DNA of 64,000 nt from contig NW_024466512.1 in the NCBI RefSeq assembly GCF_017591425.1, forward strand, positions 19,645,501 to 19,709,500. The letters are read 5' to 3'. The position numbers were made by a program, and so were the translations under genes. The notes below the pieces were generated by a model. That model searched no databases, had not been told where the DNA came from, and saw nothing but the letters and a program-made list of their open reading frames with translations. This DNA is from Ochotona curzoniae. Lineage: Eukaryota > Chordata > Mammalia > Lagomorpha > Ochotonidae. Positions 10,191 to 23,777 of the stretch are shown one piece after another; the first letter of the stretch is position 1; each line of letters begins with the position of its first letter.

Positions 10191-13100
10191 TTTCGGGGTC
10201 CTTGTTTTCTCGGTCCTCTTCCCGAAGGGCCGTTGTAAATGGTGACACCTTTTCTCCGCTGACGTTTAGCTGGCTCAGAAGCAGCCGGAAGGAAGTCAGC
10301 GATGGAGTCTTAAGCAGTCCAGCATAAATACAGAACGCGAAGATAATGTCATGCGGAGATTTGGGGCATAAATGTGGGAGTCACGACGTCAAGCCCCCCC
10401 CCCTCCTGGCACTGTATTCAGTGTGCTTCCTACGGAAGTGCCCTGTGCCCTGGGTTCCTTATCTGAAAATGGGGACAGTAATTCCTGTCTCCTTTAGAGT
10501 GAGGGATTAAATGGGAACTCTTTCGAGGCAGCTACAGCAGCAGTGGGGAACTAAGAAGCACTCACCAAGTGTAATAACCATCCCAAACTGATTTAAAGGT
10601 ATGTATCATGCAAACTTTCATTCCCCCCCTCCCCGCCGAAAGCAGATTTAAAAAAATAAAGAAGCTATGATCTGTAAGATCCCACACGATTTAAAGCATT
10701 AGTAGCCAAATTAAAAAAAAAAAAACCACTGCACATACAATTTGTAATACATATTCCCCTTCTAATTCCTTCACAATTATGTAAATGTACAAATCACAAG
10801 CGAGAACCCAGGCTTTTGTGATGCGAATTTGTTTACCCACCCCCCCACGGCAGTCCTTAAGTCTGCAATTATTTCTCCATGCACTGAGGGAGAAATTAAT
10901 CTCAGTTGAAAAAAAAAAAAAGATTTGTCCTGACACTAGCAGCACAATACAAACAGGGCATGTTCTGTATTCCTCCAGGCATAAGGGTGGATTGTTTTTA
11001 TGAGTCCCTAAAAGCAGCTGCTTTTATAATCACAGCCTAACCTAGGGCTGTATTTTTGCTGGCTGCATGAAGGAAAACAACACCGTGCTTCGCAAATGTT
11101 CTGACTTGCTTTGTGAGAACCAGCCAAAGCTGAGAAGACTTTCCGAACAGATACTCAGAAGAAGCTGCATTTCAGAAGTGTGCCTCCGCTGACCTACATC
11201 TCTGAATTCCATGAGTTGTCGGGCTTCAATTATATCTTCATAAGTACAAGTTTGTAATTTCCTTACTCTGATCACATACCAAATTGGACACCTGCCTTCT
11301 GCTCTGAGTTTAGTGTAAGAGATGTGAAATAGGGTTCCTACACTTCTCATTGTACATTTAGAGAAAGCCTACCAAATTCCGACCTGACATGTATTAACCT
11401 TGGGAGAGTTTGGTGTTTGCGACACCAGTCACTGTATGTTTCACCTCACAGTTTTCAGTACTACCCCAATGAGCCAGACAGCAAAGATGCCTTACCCAGC
11501 CAGAAAACAATCTGAGCAATGAAATTCAATGATGATAGTAATTAATACCAACCCTCAGTTAGGCCCTAAGTGTATGCTTTTAAATTTCTTTAATACCCTT
11601 GGCTATACTGTTGGCCACTTGTTACTCATCAGGGAGTGGCAAAACACAGCTTCCCTTCTTGCCCACGGTGATTATGTTAGATTGAAGACGTAGACCTAAA
11701 ATTCTCTATGGTGTTTTTTGGTTTTTATTCTTTTTTTTATGGCAGGAAAATAGCTAGAAAAGATTACTGAATAGTCTCCGCCATCACACAGGTCACACAG
11801 AGACACTTTTAAGCTGCAGATAAAATTGTTGAAAGTAGATTTGTTTATTTATTTAAGGCTTACTTTCGGGTTATTTTTTGAATCTTAACAGTAGTATATC
11901 CAGATCTAAATTCCATTGTATAAGTTTTTATGTAATGACATTTTGGCTCATTTTTCTTCAAAAAGACAAATCTGCAGGTATTTTTAAAAATAAGTATAAA
12001 CTCGCGAAACTAGGATTAAAATTCACCTAGGTAAAAAAAAAATTCACCTAGGTGAGAAGTTGTGTGAATCCCCATGATTAAGCTGATTTGTAATTTTCAC
12101 TAAAACAAACTGAATTTAATGCAAATTTTTGATACAGAAAGTCTAAATTTTTAAAGCTTTTAATATTTCTGTGACATTTGTATATAAGTGACAATTGCCT
12201 TCAAAGACTCTTTCTGTTGCCGTGAACTCAAGTCACATCTTAAAGACTTAAATATTTATTATAAAAAGGTGTTCAGTGTTTTTGTCATTTCATAAATTTT
12301 CCTTTAAAAACAGCTGGCATTATTTCTGTTTGTTTCTTTATTACCTAAAACCTTTGTGCAGAACTCCAAAATATATAATTGCTTCACTTGTAGAGTCTGG
12401 GGAAGACTTTGTTATCAAAAAGGATGACCTTTGTGGGTTACTTGATTAATTATCTTTGGCAAAGTTAAGAAAGAGGGGATTTAATGTTGAATCCCAAGAT
12501 GAAAGAGCCCTTGACTTAGCCATTTCACATTCCTGATAGGTTGTCTTGCTAAACAGGATGGTTACTTAGGACATGCCGATACAGGGAATGGCAACATTAT
12601 TGGTGTGATAAAACATTGCCATCCTCCACAAATCGAAATTTTATAAAATTACTGATACTCCTTGGACAGGAACCTAAATATCTCCCTTCATCTGAAGTTC
12701 CTGTTCTTTTAGTCTACCAGATCTGCAATTTTTCTAGTCAAAGACTAGAAAAGCAAGAGTGTCTATGATTCACTGCTGAGACTGGGTGTGTCCCCTTGGA
12801 GAATAATAGAGTGATTCAGGTTAGATTAATAATGGTGAAAGGAGGGAGGGTGTGTGGGGTGGGTGGCAGCCTAGGAGTTAGACTGTGAATGGTAATGGAA
12901 ATAAAAGTACTGCTCAGGGCCACATCCTTCTCAAGTCCATTATTAACTCTGAAATGTCACTGCTGCATTCATTTGGAGAAGAAAATGCATTATATGTCAG
13001 CAAATCCTTAAGCAACAGAACATGTCTTATAATCATCTTTGAACCACCTCGAAGCTTGGGAGATAACAACTCCAAAGATAATTTCACAGTATTGAAATCT

Positions 13101-13839
13101 GTTTGAAGTGCCGGCAACACAACTCTGTTTTCTACCCTTGCCTCTCATTACTATTTCAGTCCCGAAGGTATAAAAGTCTCACTTCTTGGTGATGTTTTTC
13201 AGATGAGGGAGCAAGAATGTTCGATGGTGCCCAGACAAGGATGTTTTGTGATACCACTGAGCTTTTTTGCTTCTTGTCTTCCATGCCTCAGCACACTGTT
13301 GGTAAGTATAGTGGTGGAAACTTGGGAGTCCAGTTCAGGATCTCAGAAATAGATTACAACTTGATTCCTTGACCGTCAGCCCACCAAGGAGAAGAAAACC
13401 CTAGGTCCCCAATGCTGAGGCAACATAAAATGTATTAGAATTTTACCCCCAACTTTGATTATGTATATTTATATACATAGCAATGGTGACTCGGTCAGCT
13501 TCCATTGTGCTATTCACTATTCCTTTGGCTCTGTTAGGATATGTGAATCTGTTCCCTCTTATGAGGGCTAAACTGGAGGTCTGCTTTCAATGGAACTCAC
13601 ACTTCTCAGACTTCTGAAAGCTTGTCATTTGGCAGACAGCATCCCATGCTATGAAAGAATATATGTTTGGGTCTGGCGGGTAAATATCCATATTTGTTAA
13701 ACAAATTCCTATGAAATAATGAATCATAATCATCCCATTAATTAGAAAGTTTTTAAAGCCAGTATTAGTTATAGATTGGCATTGTCTAAAGTGCTTCCCT
13801 AGCCTAACTCTGAGCCATTGAAATAGATATTTTTAAAAT
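10191..13839. other. Gene-free intergenic sequence
   Basis: No gene recognised. A MIR-like fragment lies near 10430-10530 ('ccttatctgaaaatgggga...'). The rest is AT-rich, with many short open frames but no codon pattern, splice structure or family similarity. Confidence 0.6.
10430..10530 (+). repeat. MIR fragment
   Basis: 'gttccttatctgaaaatggg', 'acagtaattcctgtctcc' and 'gagggattaaatggg' follow the MIR core order. Confidence 0.55.
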
Positions 13840-16200
13840 TGTTTTTGTTTATATTTTATTTTTTATTTTGTTTACATAATTGATAAGGATGTATGCCCAT
13901 GAGGACCACTGATTAGGGTGAAGAGTATTAGGGCATGGCAGAAGATAGGAGGGACAAATGCTTCCAATTTTTTTTTTCTTTTTTTCCTGTGCCTGAGAGC
14001 AGGTGGGGGAAGCAGAGGAGGCCATTCTTACGTGCCAGACTACATCAGCACCGGGGAATGAGGAATAGCCACTTGATGTCATCTTAGAATCCCTGATATA
14101 GAGAAGAATATTCTGAGGGTATTGCTTGAATGGTTGTAATAGTTCTGAGACACTGTTGGTTTTGTTACTCCAAGGCTGAGAAAATCCGAGATCTACTGGG
14201 GGACAAAGTCTACCTTAGTACATGCAGTTGCCCAGACACTTGCTGCCAAAGCTTGGCCAGGAGAGTTGGCCAACCTGTTCTGCTTTCTATCCTCTGACAT
14301 GGCACTCAATGTCCTCCACAAGCATAAATGAACTGACTCTAATGTCCCCATGTGCATCTGGACATGCTGTCCACTGCACAGGCATCAGCAATTGAGGAGG
14401 CCCAGTCCTGATACACATTCATTTCAAGGTCAGACCAAAAATCCTATGAATTTCCCTATAGACAGAGTTTTGAATCCAGAGGTACAGTTTGGATGGGGTC
14501 CCCCAAGAAACCTCACCTGGGATAATCCTACACCTGATATTTGTGTGCACAAGCTAGTTGGTTCAATTCATCACCTGCATTAGCCTAGGCACACACTGGT
14601 GATTGCAGTTGCCTCCTTAGATCTGTCCCCAGCCCCAAGTCCTACAATAACTGGCAGGTGCTGCAGCCTAGCCCAGTGCAGCCTGCCACAAACTCGGCCC
14701 TTATGCACACCAATGGGAACTTCAGCCTAGTTGGGGCAACTTCCAGTATCCCCCATCAAGCCTTGGCTCTCATCCTAACTAGTGAGGGTTGCCTTCTAAC
14801 AGGAGAGGTCCCCAAGCTTCCCTGCCATATCAGCTCCCATTCGTAGGTCTCACACACACTGGTGGGTACTTGGCACAGCCTGACTTGGCCCACCTCCAGT
14901 CCTGGCATTCACTGGCAGGTACTGCCTTGCCTAATTGGCATGTACCCATTTCAGCTCTCACCAGTGAATAGGTGCTACAGTCCAGCCCCACCCGGATCAG
15001 CCCCAGACCCAGCTCTCATGTGGATCAGCAGGTGCCATGACCTAATCCAACCTGTCCTATACCCTGGCTCTTGGGAGCACCAGAAAGTGCTAGAACCTAG
15101 CCTGATCTGACACACCCCCAGACCCAGCCCACATCTATGCTAAGGGACCCCCTTGTCCTGGCTTTCACGCTCACCAGTGGGGAATGCAGCCCAGTCCACT
15201 CCCAGCCACAAATGTTATACATGCTGGTGGTTGCTTCAACCCAGCCTAGCATGACCCATCCACCATCTTGGCCCTTGCCATTGGATGTTGCAGCCAGCCT
15301 TCCCCATTCTACTCGCAATCCCTGGCTCTCGTGTAAACCAGCAGGTGTGGTAGCCTCCCCTGGCACGGCTTGCACCTCGTCCTGGCTACTGCCCATGCCA
15401 GTGTATGCTACAGGGCTTGGCCTGGCCCTGTCTGGCCCACCCTCTGAGCCAGCTCACATACCTGCCAACAATGGAACAGCATTGTCCAGCCTGGCCCACA
15501 CCCAGCCCTGACTCTTTAGCTCACCAGCAGGAGTTGGTAGACACTGCAGCCCTGTCCACCCCACACCCAATTCTTGTGTGCGCTTACAGATGCTGCAGCC
15601 TAGACCAGCCTGGCCTGCTTCCAATCCCAATTTTCATGAGTGTTGATGAATGCCGTGTTCATGCCTAGCTCAGTCCATTACCACCCCCAGGTCTTCAGCA
15701 AGCCAGCAGATATTGCAGCCCCACAGGAGTGAGTCCATAAATCTACAGAGTTGCATGCCAGACCCAGTTCTCTTGCATGCTGATTGGTGTAATGGCCCAA
15801 CCTAACGTGGCCCATCCCTAGTCCCCAACACTCACTGGCAAGTACTCTGGCTTAGCCCTGCTAGAAAAACCTCCCGAGCCTTAACTTTTGCATGTATTAG
15901 TGAGCAGTAGTCGCCAACTAGCCCGGCCCAAGTCTCTGACATAGACAGGTGCCTTGGTCTGACCCAGGCATGTCCTCTGATTCCCTCCTCCAAACTACTG
16001 GGGTCTCAGCTCCCTCGTTTACCTGTGAGTGTAGTGGCCCAGTCCATGGAAGACGCACAAAAGTCATTCCTCATCTGTGAAGTACTCCCTCAGAGGTCCT
16101 TCCTCTCATACATCCCCATACCCACTTTCCTGGGCAATGTGGGGCCTCAGGCCTGGTTTTCCAGTGGGATGGCGAACCAGCCTCTGAAATAGAGGTCTTC
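13840..16200 (-). repeat. Compound repeat, copy A (A-rich tail, unique head, GC-rich tandem array)
   Basis: Three parts. At the left is a T-rich edge (13840-13875; an A-rich tail on the - strand). Next is a roughly 470-base head (about 14000-14470) that also occurs at 31.34-31.83 and 33.33-33.83 kb. Then comes about 1.6 kb of degenerate units of roughly 55-70 bases, with recurring words 'ccagctctcatg', 'caccagtgggtgctgcag' and 'cccagcctggccca'. The A-rich left end suggests a retroelement on the - strand. The family is not identified. Open frames within it are not genes. Confidence 0.6.
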
Positions 16201-18659
16201 AAATCTGCATGTACAAGTTTTCTATGTTTGTAAAGCTGCTAAATCTGTAATGCAGCAACAGTTAACAAAGCTTATGCAATTGACCTGCCCCGAAAGGAAA
16301 GATTTTGAATCGTCAACAAGATATTTTTCCATTTTTTAATATTTGTTTCACTAGCATATATTATTTTCACTTAAGTTGTTTTCCATACATCTTGCCAAAT
16401 CACAAAACTGACTTTATTTCCTTCCAGTAATTATCTCCAAGGATAGCGACTTATTTTCATACATTAGCTTTCAGAATGAATCTTTTTCACTGACCTATGT
16501 ACTTTGATTGCTTTACAGTTTTACATTCTACTGCTGCCTCTCAAAATGCCATTAAGCCTCTAGATGAACTGGAGAAAGAGAATTCACTTTGAAAAGAAAT
16601 TTTCAGAGATATCAAAAGTGGATTGCAGTTGAGTCTGTACCTGAAGTGACTTGATCTTGATGAGCAAAAATGGCATGTTTTCACAGGTTTGAAGAGCCCC
16701 AGGTAAGAATTATGTGGACCGTGAGAGTATGTAGGAGGCTAAAACTAAAAATTTGCATGCTAATTAGCAGCTCCCTAGGCAAGTCTTACAAACCCAAAAC
16801 TTGCACACAAGAACAGCTCACATTGAGCCTACAGGAAGCCTTTCTAGACCTCTGCTTTCATAACCAGGGTGGTGCTCCTGAGTGTGCCAGTGTGTTCTGT
16901 AGAGAACTGCTCAGGAAAGGAGAAAAGAATCTGGGAGGGAAGGGCAGAAGCAGGGAGCAAGGGACCTGTCTTTACAAATGTTTCTTGCCTTAAGCACAAT
17001 AAAAATGCATGTACCAATGTCCTGTTCTTCCTGACAGATTACTGATCATTAGGCATGTTGATGCTTACTACAAATTGTTGTGAACACTTTCCCTTGTTGG
17101 AGGTATAAGCAGCAGGTTGATAACCATGAATCCAGCACATCAAAGCTGAGGGCCAAATTAGGGGCAAAGCTGACGCCCTCCATAGTAAGAAATGCCCACA
17201 TCATGCTTTTAAGGCTTTTTGCTACAAAAGAATAAAAAGGGATTCTGGAAGGTCAAGATTTTGTTAATAAAGATTTGAGGCTGTATGTATTTCAGACATA
17301 TAAACACTGTCTCAGGACTGGTGGAGTATCATAATCATCTGGCTAAGCCTAATTATACCTTGCCCATTTGATAAGCCGTGTTTTACAGTAGGTGAAATTT
17401 TGAATGGGTAAGGCTAGGAAGCCACAGACCTTACTTATTTGAGTTTCTTTTGCCTTCTAGACCATGTCTTTGTGGACTTTTGTATATGCCATGGATTGGG
17501 GATGAAACAGGCTGTGGTCACACACTGGGAAGGTGAGGTTGCTGAAATCTGTACCAAATGTGAGATAAACACAGGTTGTCAGTTTAAGTTGAGGAAAACA
17601 TGGAGGTCTCTGAGGATTTTTGTTTGAAAACATGTTTGAGGGAATACAAATAACACTCGTGGACATGTATAACTTTTTCTCTTGTTTGCTTGTATTGATG
17701 GAAATAGGGTTGGCTACAGGGGATAAGGGCTCATTCAGAGAATATGAGATTTGCCAGGGACACTTCTACCCAGCACAAACATAGCTGTGTAGTTTTCTCA
17801 GTTCAGTGCTATTCTGTGATCTCAGTTTCCTCATCTGAGAATTGTAGGGAGAAAGATGGTCTTTTCCCAACTCTAAATTTGTATAATTTCAGTGTAGGTA
17901 TACTTTGGTATACCTGCAATTACCAATTCCCACTGACAAGTTAAATGAAGGTATTCTCCAGAGAAATAACCATTATGATAGTACTATGGAAGTTGTGCTC
18001 AGTGCTGCTGATGGAAAGCTCAGTTTCTATCTTTAGGGTTTTACGAATTGGATGCCAGTATTTATTACATCGATTCCATCAGGACTAACCCTAGAAAAAC
18101 TTGAACCCAGAGCAGACCTTGATTGCAAGAGCTCTCTGCTCTGGACAATCCTTTCACACCATCTCAGGCCGTCTCCCTGGTCCAGCCCCCTAGGCCCAGC
18201 CTAGTGCTGATTCCCATCAGGGCATCATCCCAATTACTCTGCTTCCTTTTACTGTCATCTTGTGGAACACACTTGTCTTTACTGGCATTTGATGTAGACA
18301 GTAGGTGTACAACAGACATTTCAATGGATGAATTTCAGAATGAATAGATTATTTAATCAACAATTCAAATTTCAGGAATCCCAAAGTAAGAAGATAAAGG
18401 GACAGTGTAAGATCCTAGTAAAGGAAGGAAGGGAACAATTTATTGTAACAAAATTTTCATCATGTCCTTCAGACTACTCATAGAACCTGTGTACTGTTTA
18501 CCCTTCTTTAAACAAAAACAGCTAACAAAGAAAGGATAAACTAAATATAATCAATATAAGCAAAAAGGCTAATTAATTGAATGTCAGGGTGCACAAAGAG
18601 TGAGTTTGGAAAGAGGCAGTTATAAAGCTCTTCCTCAACTGTCAGTCTGAGGCAAAATG
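16201..18659. other. Gene-free intergenic sequence
   Basis: Nothing coding recognised. There is a MIR-like stretch near 17790-17860 ('agtttcctcatctgagaat') and an L2-like end near 18290-18345. Confidence 0.55.
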
Positions 18660-19240
18660 CTAGGTTTAAAATTCTAGTATTACTGATGTAAAATGGTACA
18701 GCTATAGCAGAAAACAGCTTGATGTTTCCTTAGAAAGTTAGGTCTGGATTTTTTAGTCTATGACCCAGCAACTCCATTTCGGAAAGAATTAAAGCAGGAA
18801 TTCAAACGAATAATTGTACATCCCTGTTCATAGCACTGTTGTTCACAGTAATCAAGAGACAGAAACAGCCTAAATGTCTATCAGCAAATGAATGGACAGA
18901 CAAAATGTGATATATACAAGTCATGCTGTATTATTCTACTATAAAAGGGATAAAGGTCTGAGACATGTCTCAGCATGAATGAACCTTAGAAACATCACAC
19001 TAAGTGAAATACATCAGACACACAAAATTCTGTGCCACTTCCTTTCCATGCAGTATGAAGAATAATCAATGCTTAGAGAGGTCTGTTGGTGCCTGGGAGC
19101 CTGCAGGACAAAGGAAACAGAGAATTGCTATTCAGAGGTTAGAGCTTGAGGTTGGTATGCCAAAAGTGAATCTGGATCTGGCTGGTGGCAATTGTGGCTT
19201 AGCTATGTGACTGGACTTACTGCCTCAGAAATTATTTACA
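18660..19240 (+). repeat. L1M-type LINE 3' end
   Basis: Diagnostic L1 3'-terminal ORF2/UTR order: 'tgacccagcaactccatttc', 'ttgttcacagtaatcaagag', 'cctaaatgtctatcagcaaa', 'tgaatggacagacaaaatgt', 'gaatgaaccttagaaacatc' and 'actaagtgaaatacatcaga'. Diverged and full of stops; an inactive mammalian-wide L1 fossil. Confidence 0.85.
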
Positions 19241-20180
19241 CTGAAAAATGGTGTATTTTATTTTGTGTAGATTATTATGATTTTTTTAAAGTCTCCAGGG
19301 AAATGTTTTTGACATAGCTAGTACTGACACTGAATGGCTTCTTCAAAGGAAAAACTGTTCCTCAAATAGAATCTAGATCTTTCAGATGCATGTCCTCTTG
19401 GTATGTGTTACAATGGCTTCCTATCAGTGTGTCGTGGATCCAAGCAAGACATTGCACCATGGCAGAAACACAGTCATTGTTTGCTTCCTTTCTGGTGGAG
19501 CCTTTGTGTTCAGTGAGATGAGTTTTAGTAGCTTTGTCTTTTCTACCCCCTTATCAATCATCTTGTGAGAGATGGCATCATTGGGTGTGTACTTAGCCAA
19601 GAATAACGTAATAGGGAAGTCAAATTTGTGGCAATCAATCTATTCCTTCAGCTTCAGGGAAACAAGACAGCCAGCACAGCATGAAGTAAAAACACAATGT
19701 ACAGTATACAAAGATGCTGATTTTCATCTCACGGTGTGTACTTGGATGACAACATCATGGGACACTTCACAAATACATGCAATGACTGTTTTTCAGATAA
19801 AAATCAACTAAAACTTACAGAGGAAGAATGTTGATTAGAGGAATTCTGCTAAGCATACCAGTAATACAATTCTGAAAAAAAAAAAGAGACTAAGAAATAA
19901 GACTTTTCAGAAGAGGCTAATCATTTATTTCTCTGTAAAACTGAGAATGCTGTCTTATTTGTCCCTTTTATTCATTCTGATTGACTGAATGCATCAGGTC
20001 TGTTCCTCCCTGGCTTCAATGTTCCTGCCACTGCCCAGCTCAGGTGGGGCTTGTGGACCCCCAGTGGCCTCCTGTTGTCTGCACTTGGACACCACATTTC
20101 CTGCACCACGCCATGTCCCATGTCCCATGTTCATCTGTTCTCTGTGTGACTTCCCAGATGATCTTTTATAAACATTATTT
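19241..20180. other. Gene-free intergenic sequence
   Basis: No gene or clear repeat recognised. Short open frames at 19386-19811 show no family similarity that I can name. Confidence 0.5.
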
Positions 20181-20560
20181 ATAAACATATTAAAGTCTTC
20201 CAATGACTCATGTCCTCTTCAGCAAAAATCCAAACTTCTCACCAAATCACTCACACTAAGCTTTCCAGCTTCCTCTGGTGCCATCCCCAGCATTCAGCTA
20301 TACATCTGGTTTACCAAATCCTAGACAAGTCCTTCTCCTTATCATATCATCTTGCTAGTTCTTCTGCCTAGGAAATCATACACACATAAATGCACACACT
20401 CTTGCTCTCACACTGTCTCTTTCATACATACCTTTTCCATGTGATTCATTGCACCTTACAGCTACAATCAAGGGTCAAAATTCTCATTTGTTCTCACTTA
20501 TCACTTACTTCCCAGTGGTTCACATTCTCCTCTTATTCTTTGCTTCTCCAGCTCTTCTAG
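20181..20560 (+). repeat. L2-like LINE fragment
   Basis: Pyrimidine-rich block with 'aaaatccaaacttctcacca', 'aagctttccagcttcctctg' and 'ttcttctgcctaggaaatc', resembling the well-known L2 region containing 'aagtccaaactcctcagc' and 'ctgcctggaatgc'. Diverged. Confidence 0.45.
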
Positions 20561-21776
20561 CTAGCATTAGATGCCTTTCCTAGCCCATAGCACCCTGTAG
20601 GTATCATAACACATATTTCAGCAAGAGCTATTTGAAAACAAGACTTCTGTGTCCTACCACCCTGACAAGAGACGTAGCAGATTTGGGGGTTCCATTGGGA
20701 GATAAAGTGATAAGAGTGATAAGGGTATGGGAAAAGAGCTAGGGAGTTCAAAAGATAAAGTCTTAATTATTTCACCTGTATCTAATGTCTTGACAAAATT
20801 ACTGATAGAAGCTTATTTTCCATCAGAATCCTATATATGTAGCCCATATATGTGTATATATCATATATATATATATTACAGTTCATAGAACTAACTGCAA
20901 AATGTATTGTACAGTATATAAACCTGATTATGGGACACAGCTCTTCTATGAGTAATATTGTAACAGATTTATAATTGAGACATTTTTTAAACACCTGCCT
21001 AAGGGCTGGGTGATATGTGCCACCTTATTGGGTTGCAAATAAGGAAATAGGGAGTAGCAGTAAGAGAAGAACATTAAAGTCAGCTGTAACTTGGGTTTGA
21101 CTCTCATTTCTTTCCATGATATAATCTCATGAAATGTTTCCGAGTGGCTTTCAGTCCTTTACTGAGATGCTTGCTTGATCTGTCAGGTGTACCCTCTTTA
21201 CTTTCTTCATTCTCCGCTAGCATGCTCACCACTACTCTTTGTCTCAAGTCATTCCCCAGTAATACATGTTGACCCAGTGTGGGGCACTGAAAGAGACCAG
21301 TGGTGAGTTCTGATTAGCCTTGTTCTGAGGCTTCCTTCTACCAGCCTTTCTCCTGGCTTGCCTAGTGACAGCCAATATCTCTGCCAATATTTCATCGAGT
21401 CAGAAGCTTGCCCAGTCTCTTAACCTAGCCACCGTGGCCCTACCTTGCTCTGTCTCTTCTGGCCGAAATCTCTTTGCCACACACAAGCAGGAAGAGTGTC
21501 TTAACTATCGCTGAAATTCTCTGCCTAGTCCTCTGGGCCCATCCCAGCCTGCCTGATCTGGCCAGAAACTCTTCATCCATCCTAGGCACCTTGGTGTCCT
21601 GGCTCTAAGGGTTGAAACCCCACATCCAGGGCTGGTGTGATGCACCCATTGAGGGTCTATGCCCTGAGACAGGGCAGCCACATTTCAGATAGGAAGTAAC
21701 CTAGAAGGCATGCATCAGGTGCATGAACATGTGTCATTCTGACCACAGGGCCACAACTGACTGAAATAAAAAATAA
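20561..21776. other. Gene-free intergenic sequence with AT microsatellite
   Basis: A degenerate (AT)n/TATATG tract at about 20832-20878. No gene recognised. Confidence 0.55.
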
Positions 21777-21777
21777 T

Positions 21778-22048
21778 GAAAGGGGACTGTTTCACCATGG
21801 CCAGCGGACTTGCTGATCGCATTCCTTATCTTTACAAGGGGACTGACAGGCTCAGTCTAGTTAACATTGAACAGCCAGGAGTTGCCAGGTCAAAGTGGAT
21901 CAAGGGGAGATTCAGCCAAAAGGGAGAAGGAAATAGCATAAAAAGACCAGTCCTGCTGGAGTGATGGACTCGCACCTGTGGGACTCCTACCCCACATGTG
22001 GGGAGCTTTTGTGGCATATGGAAATAAACTCACTTTAACTTTTGCTCA
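21778..22048 (+). repeat. Candidate solo LTR of an endogenous retrovirus
   Basis: Begins TG and ends CA (tgaaagggg...tgctca), with a TATA-like CATAAAAAG at about 21938 and AATAAACTCACTTT at 22022 near the 3' end. This is the promoter-to-poly(A) order of a retroviral LTR. No gag, pol or env remains next to it, so it is at most a recombined solo LTR. Target duplication cannot be judged because both flanks are A-rich. Confidence 0.5.
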
Positions 22049-22661
22049 AAAAATGTTTTCCTTGTGTATGAAAAGGAGTAATAATATCTGATCTACAAAG
22101 TGCAGTACTGATGATAAAGTGATTGATATGAAACCAGCCTGAAGGTCATGGTGGTAGCACTGGTGGTGGTGGTTATCTTAAAGCCACGATAGAGGCAAGT
22201 GGCCAGGGAAGGGCAGTGCCAGACAGAGCAACTATGAAAGTTTTTGTTTTCATATAAAGGCATGTATACACAAGCTTGGTCACTTTTCACACTGCTGTGA
22301 TTGCTTCTAGTTCAGTGTAACCTGTCTATTGTTTGCTTTTGATAGGCAGTTGAGGGCAGAACATTTTCCAGTATGGACACACGGCTGATTCCTGAGCAGC
22401 AGGAGGAAGCCGGCCTCGGATTGTTCACTTGCTGTGGGGTCTCTGTGTGAGTCCATGTTGGCTTGTTCTCCTCTGGCTCCCCTGGGGATTTGGCACCAAT
22501 TGAAAGGCTCAATGAACAAGGTGCGGATTTAGGAACCTAAGTGTAGCTTTTCCTGGTGATCTCAACCCTGTTGAAGACCTTCAGGAAACTTCAGTTTGAG
22601 TCATGTTTGCTGTTTGCAAGTAACTTCAGTGCCCCAGGATCTATCATAAATTTCATTTGGA
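22049..22661. other. Gene-free intergenic sequence
   Basis: No gene or repeat that I recognise. Confidence 0.5.
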
Positions 22662-22884
22662 TTTTTTTTAAAGATTTATTTAATTTATTTTTTTATTGGA
22701 AAGGCAGATGTACAGAGCGAAGGAAATAGAAAGATCTCGCATCCACTAATTCACTTCCCAAGTGGCCGCATTGGCCATACCTGTGCGCGATGGGAATGGA
22801 ACAGCTGGGACATGCACCAGCCACCATATGGCATGCAAGAGCATGCAAGGCAAGGATTTGACCACTGAACCATTATGCCAGGCC
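22662..22884 (-). repeat. C-SINE
   Basis: 'aaagatttatttaatttat', 'attggaaaggcagatgtaca', 'ttcccaagtggccgc' and a terminal 'ccattatgccaggcc' give an antisense copy, shortened in the middle. Confidence 0.85.
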
Positions 22885-23095
22885 TTCATTCATGTTTTTT
22901 AAATATTAGATTAGCAATTCACAAGAGCTTTTTAATCTAATAAATAAGTTTTAAAATGTTGAAAACTTGCCATTTAAAACTGAGAATAATAAGGACACTT
23001 GCTATTATCATTTTTATTAGTCATTGTCTGAAGGGTCTCACAAAATATAGTAAGACAATCAGGAGAATGAAATAAAATATATTAGAATTGGAAAG

Positions 23096-23431
23096 AATGC
23101 AGCCCTTGCTTTGGCTCATCAAGCTAATCCTCCACCTTCTCAAGTGCCAGGATCACATTTGGATGCTGGCTTGTGTTCCAGCTGCTCCACTTCACATCCA
23201 GCTCCCTGTTTGTAGCTTGAGAAAGCAGTGGAGGGTGGCCCAAAGCCCGGGACCCTGCACCCACGTGGCAGTCCTGGAAGAGGCTCTTGGCTCATGGCTT
23301 CAGATCAGCTCAACTCTGGCCATTGTGGCCATTTGGTGAATGAACCAATGGATGGAAGCTCTTACTCTCTGCATTTCCTTCTCTCTGTAAATCTGCCTTA
23401 GAAATAAAAATAAATAAATCTTTAAAAAAAA
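23096..23431 (+). repeat. C-SINE, sense
   Basis: 'ctaatcctccaccttctcaa', 'cagctccctgtttgtagctt', 'cacccacgtggcagtcctgg' and a final 'aaataaataaatctttaaaa' tail. Nearly full length. Confidence 0.88.
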
Positions 23432-23559
23432 GATTAAGTAATAAAAATCTGGAATATCTATAAAGTTTTCAAATTAATAAGTATACTAACTTTACTATGT
23501 ACAAAATTCATATAGTAAAAAAATACTATTGAACTTTTAATAAAAATGGAATTTCAAAT

Positions 23560-23760
23560 GATATTGATTCCAATAGCATAAAAGCATCACATACAATGAA
23601 AGATATAAAACATCTACACAGAAAATTATGAAAGATATAAACCATGTATTGGCAAAATATATAACCATATAAAAACTATAAAAACAACAAAACATATAAA
23701 CTCTATGTTTATAAAGTAAATGAACTATAAAACTATAAAATATTGTTTCAAGAAATCATA
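23560..23760 (+). repeat. Probable L1 ORF2 fossil
   Basis: AT-rich block with 'ttccaatagcataaaagcat', 'atgaaagatataaaacatct' and 'acacagaaaattatgaaaga', resembling the L1 ORF2 segment around 'aaagacctgtacactgaaaa'. Too degenerate for a family call. Confidence 0.4.
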
Positions 23761-23777
23761 GGCCTAAATAAATGAAG

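Noticed and set aside
14350..15668. Chain of open frames rich in Pro, Leu and Ser
   Set aside because: They lie in the degenerate tandem array of compound repeat copy A and change frame from unit to unit.
21776..21964. 62-codon open frame in the LTR candidate
   Set aside because: Lies inside the non-coding LTR; no retroviral protein similarity.
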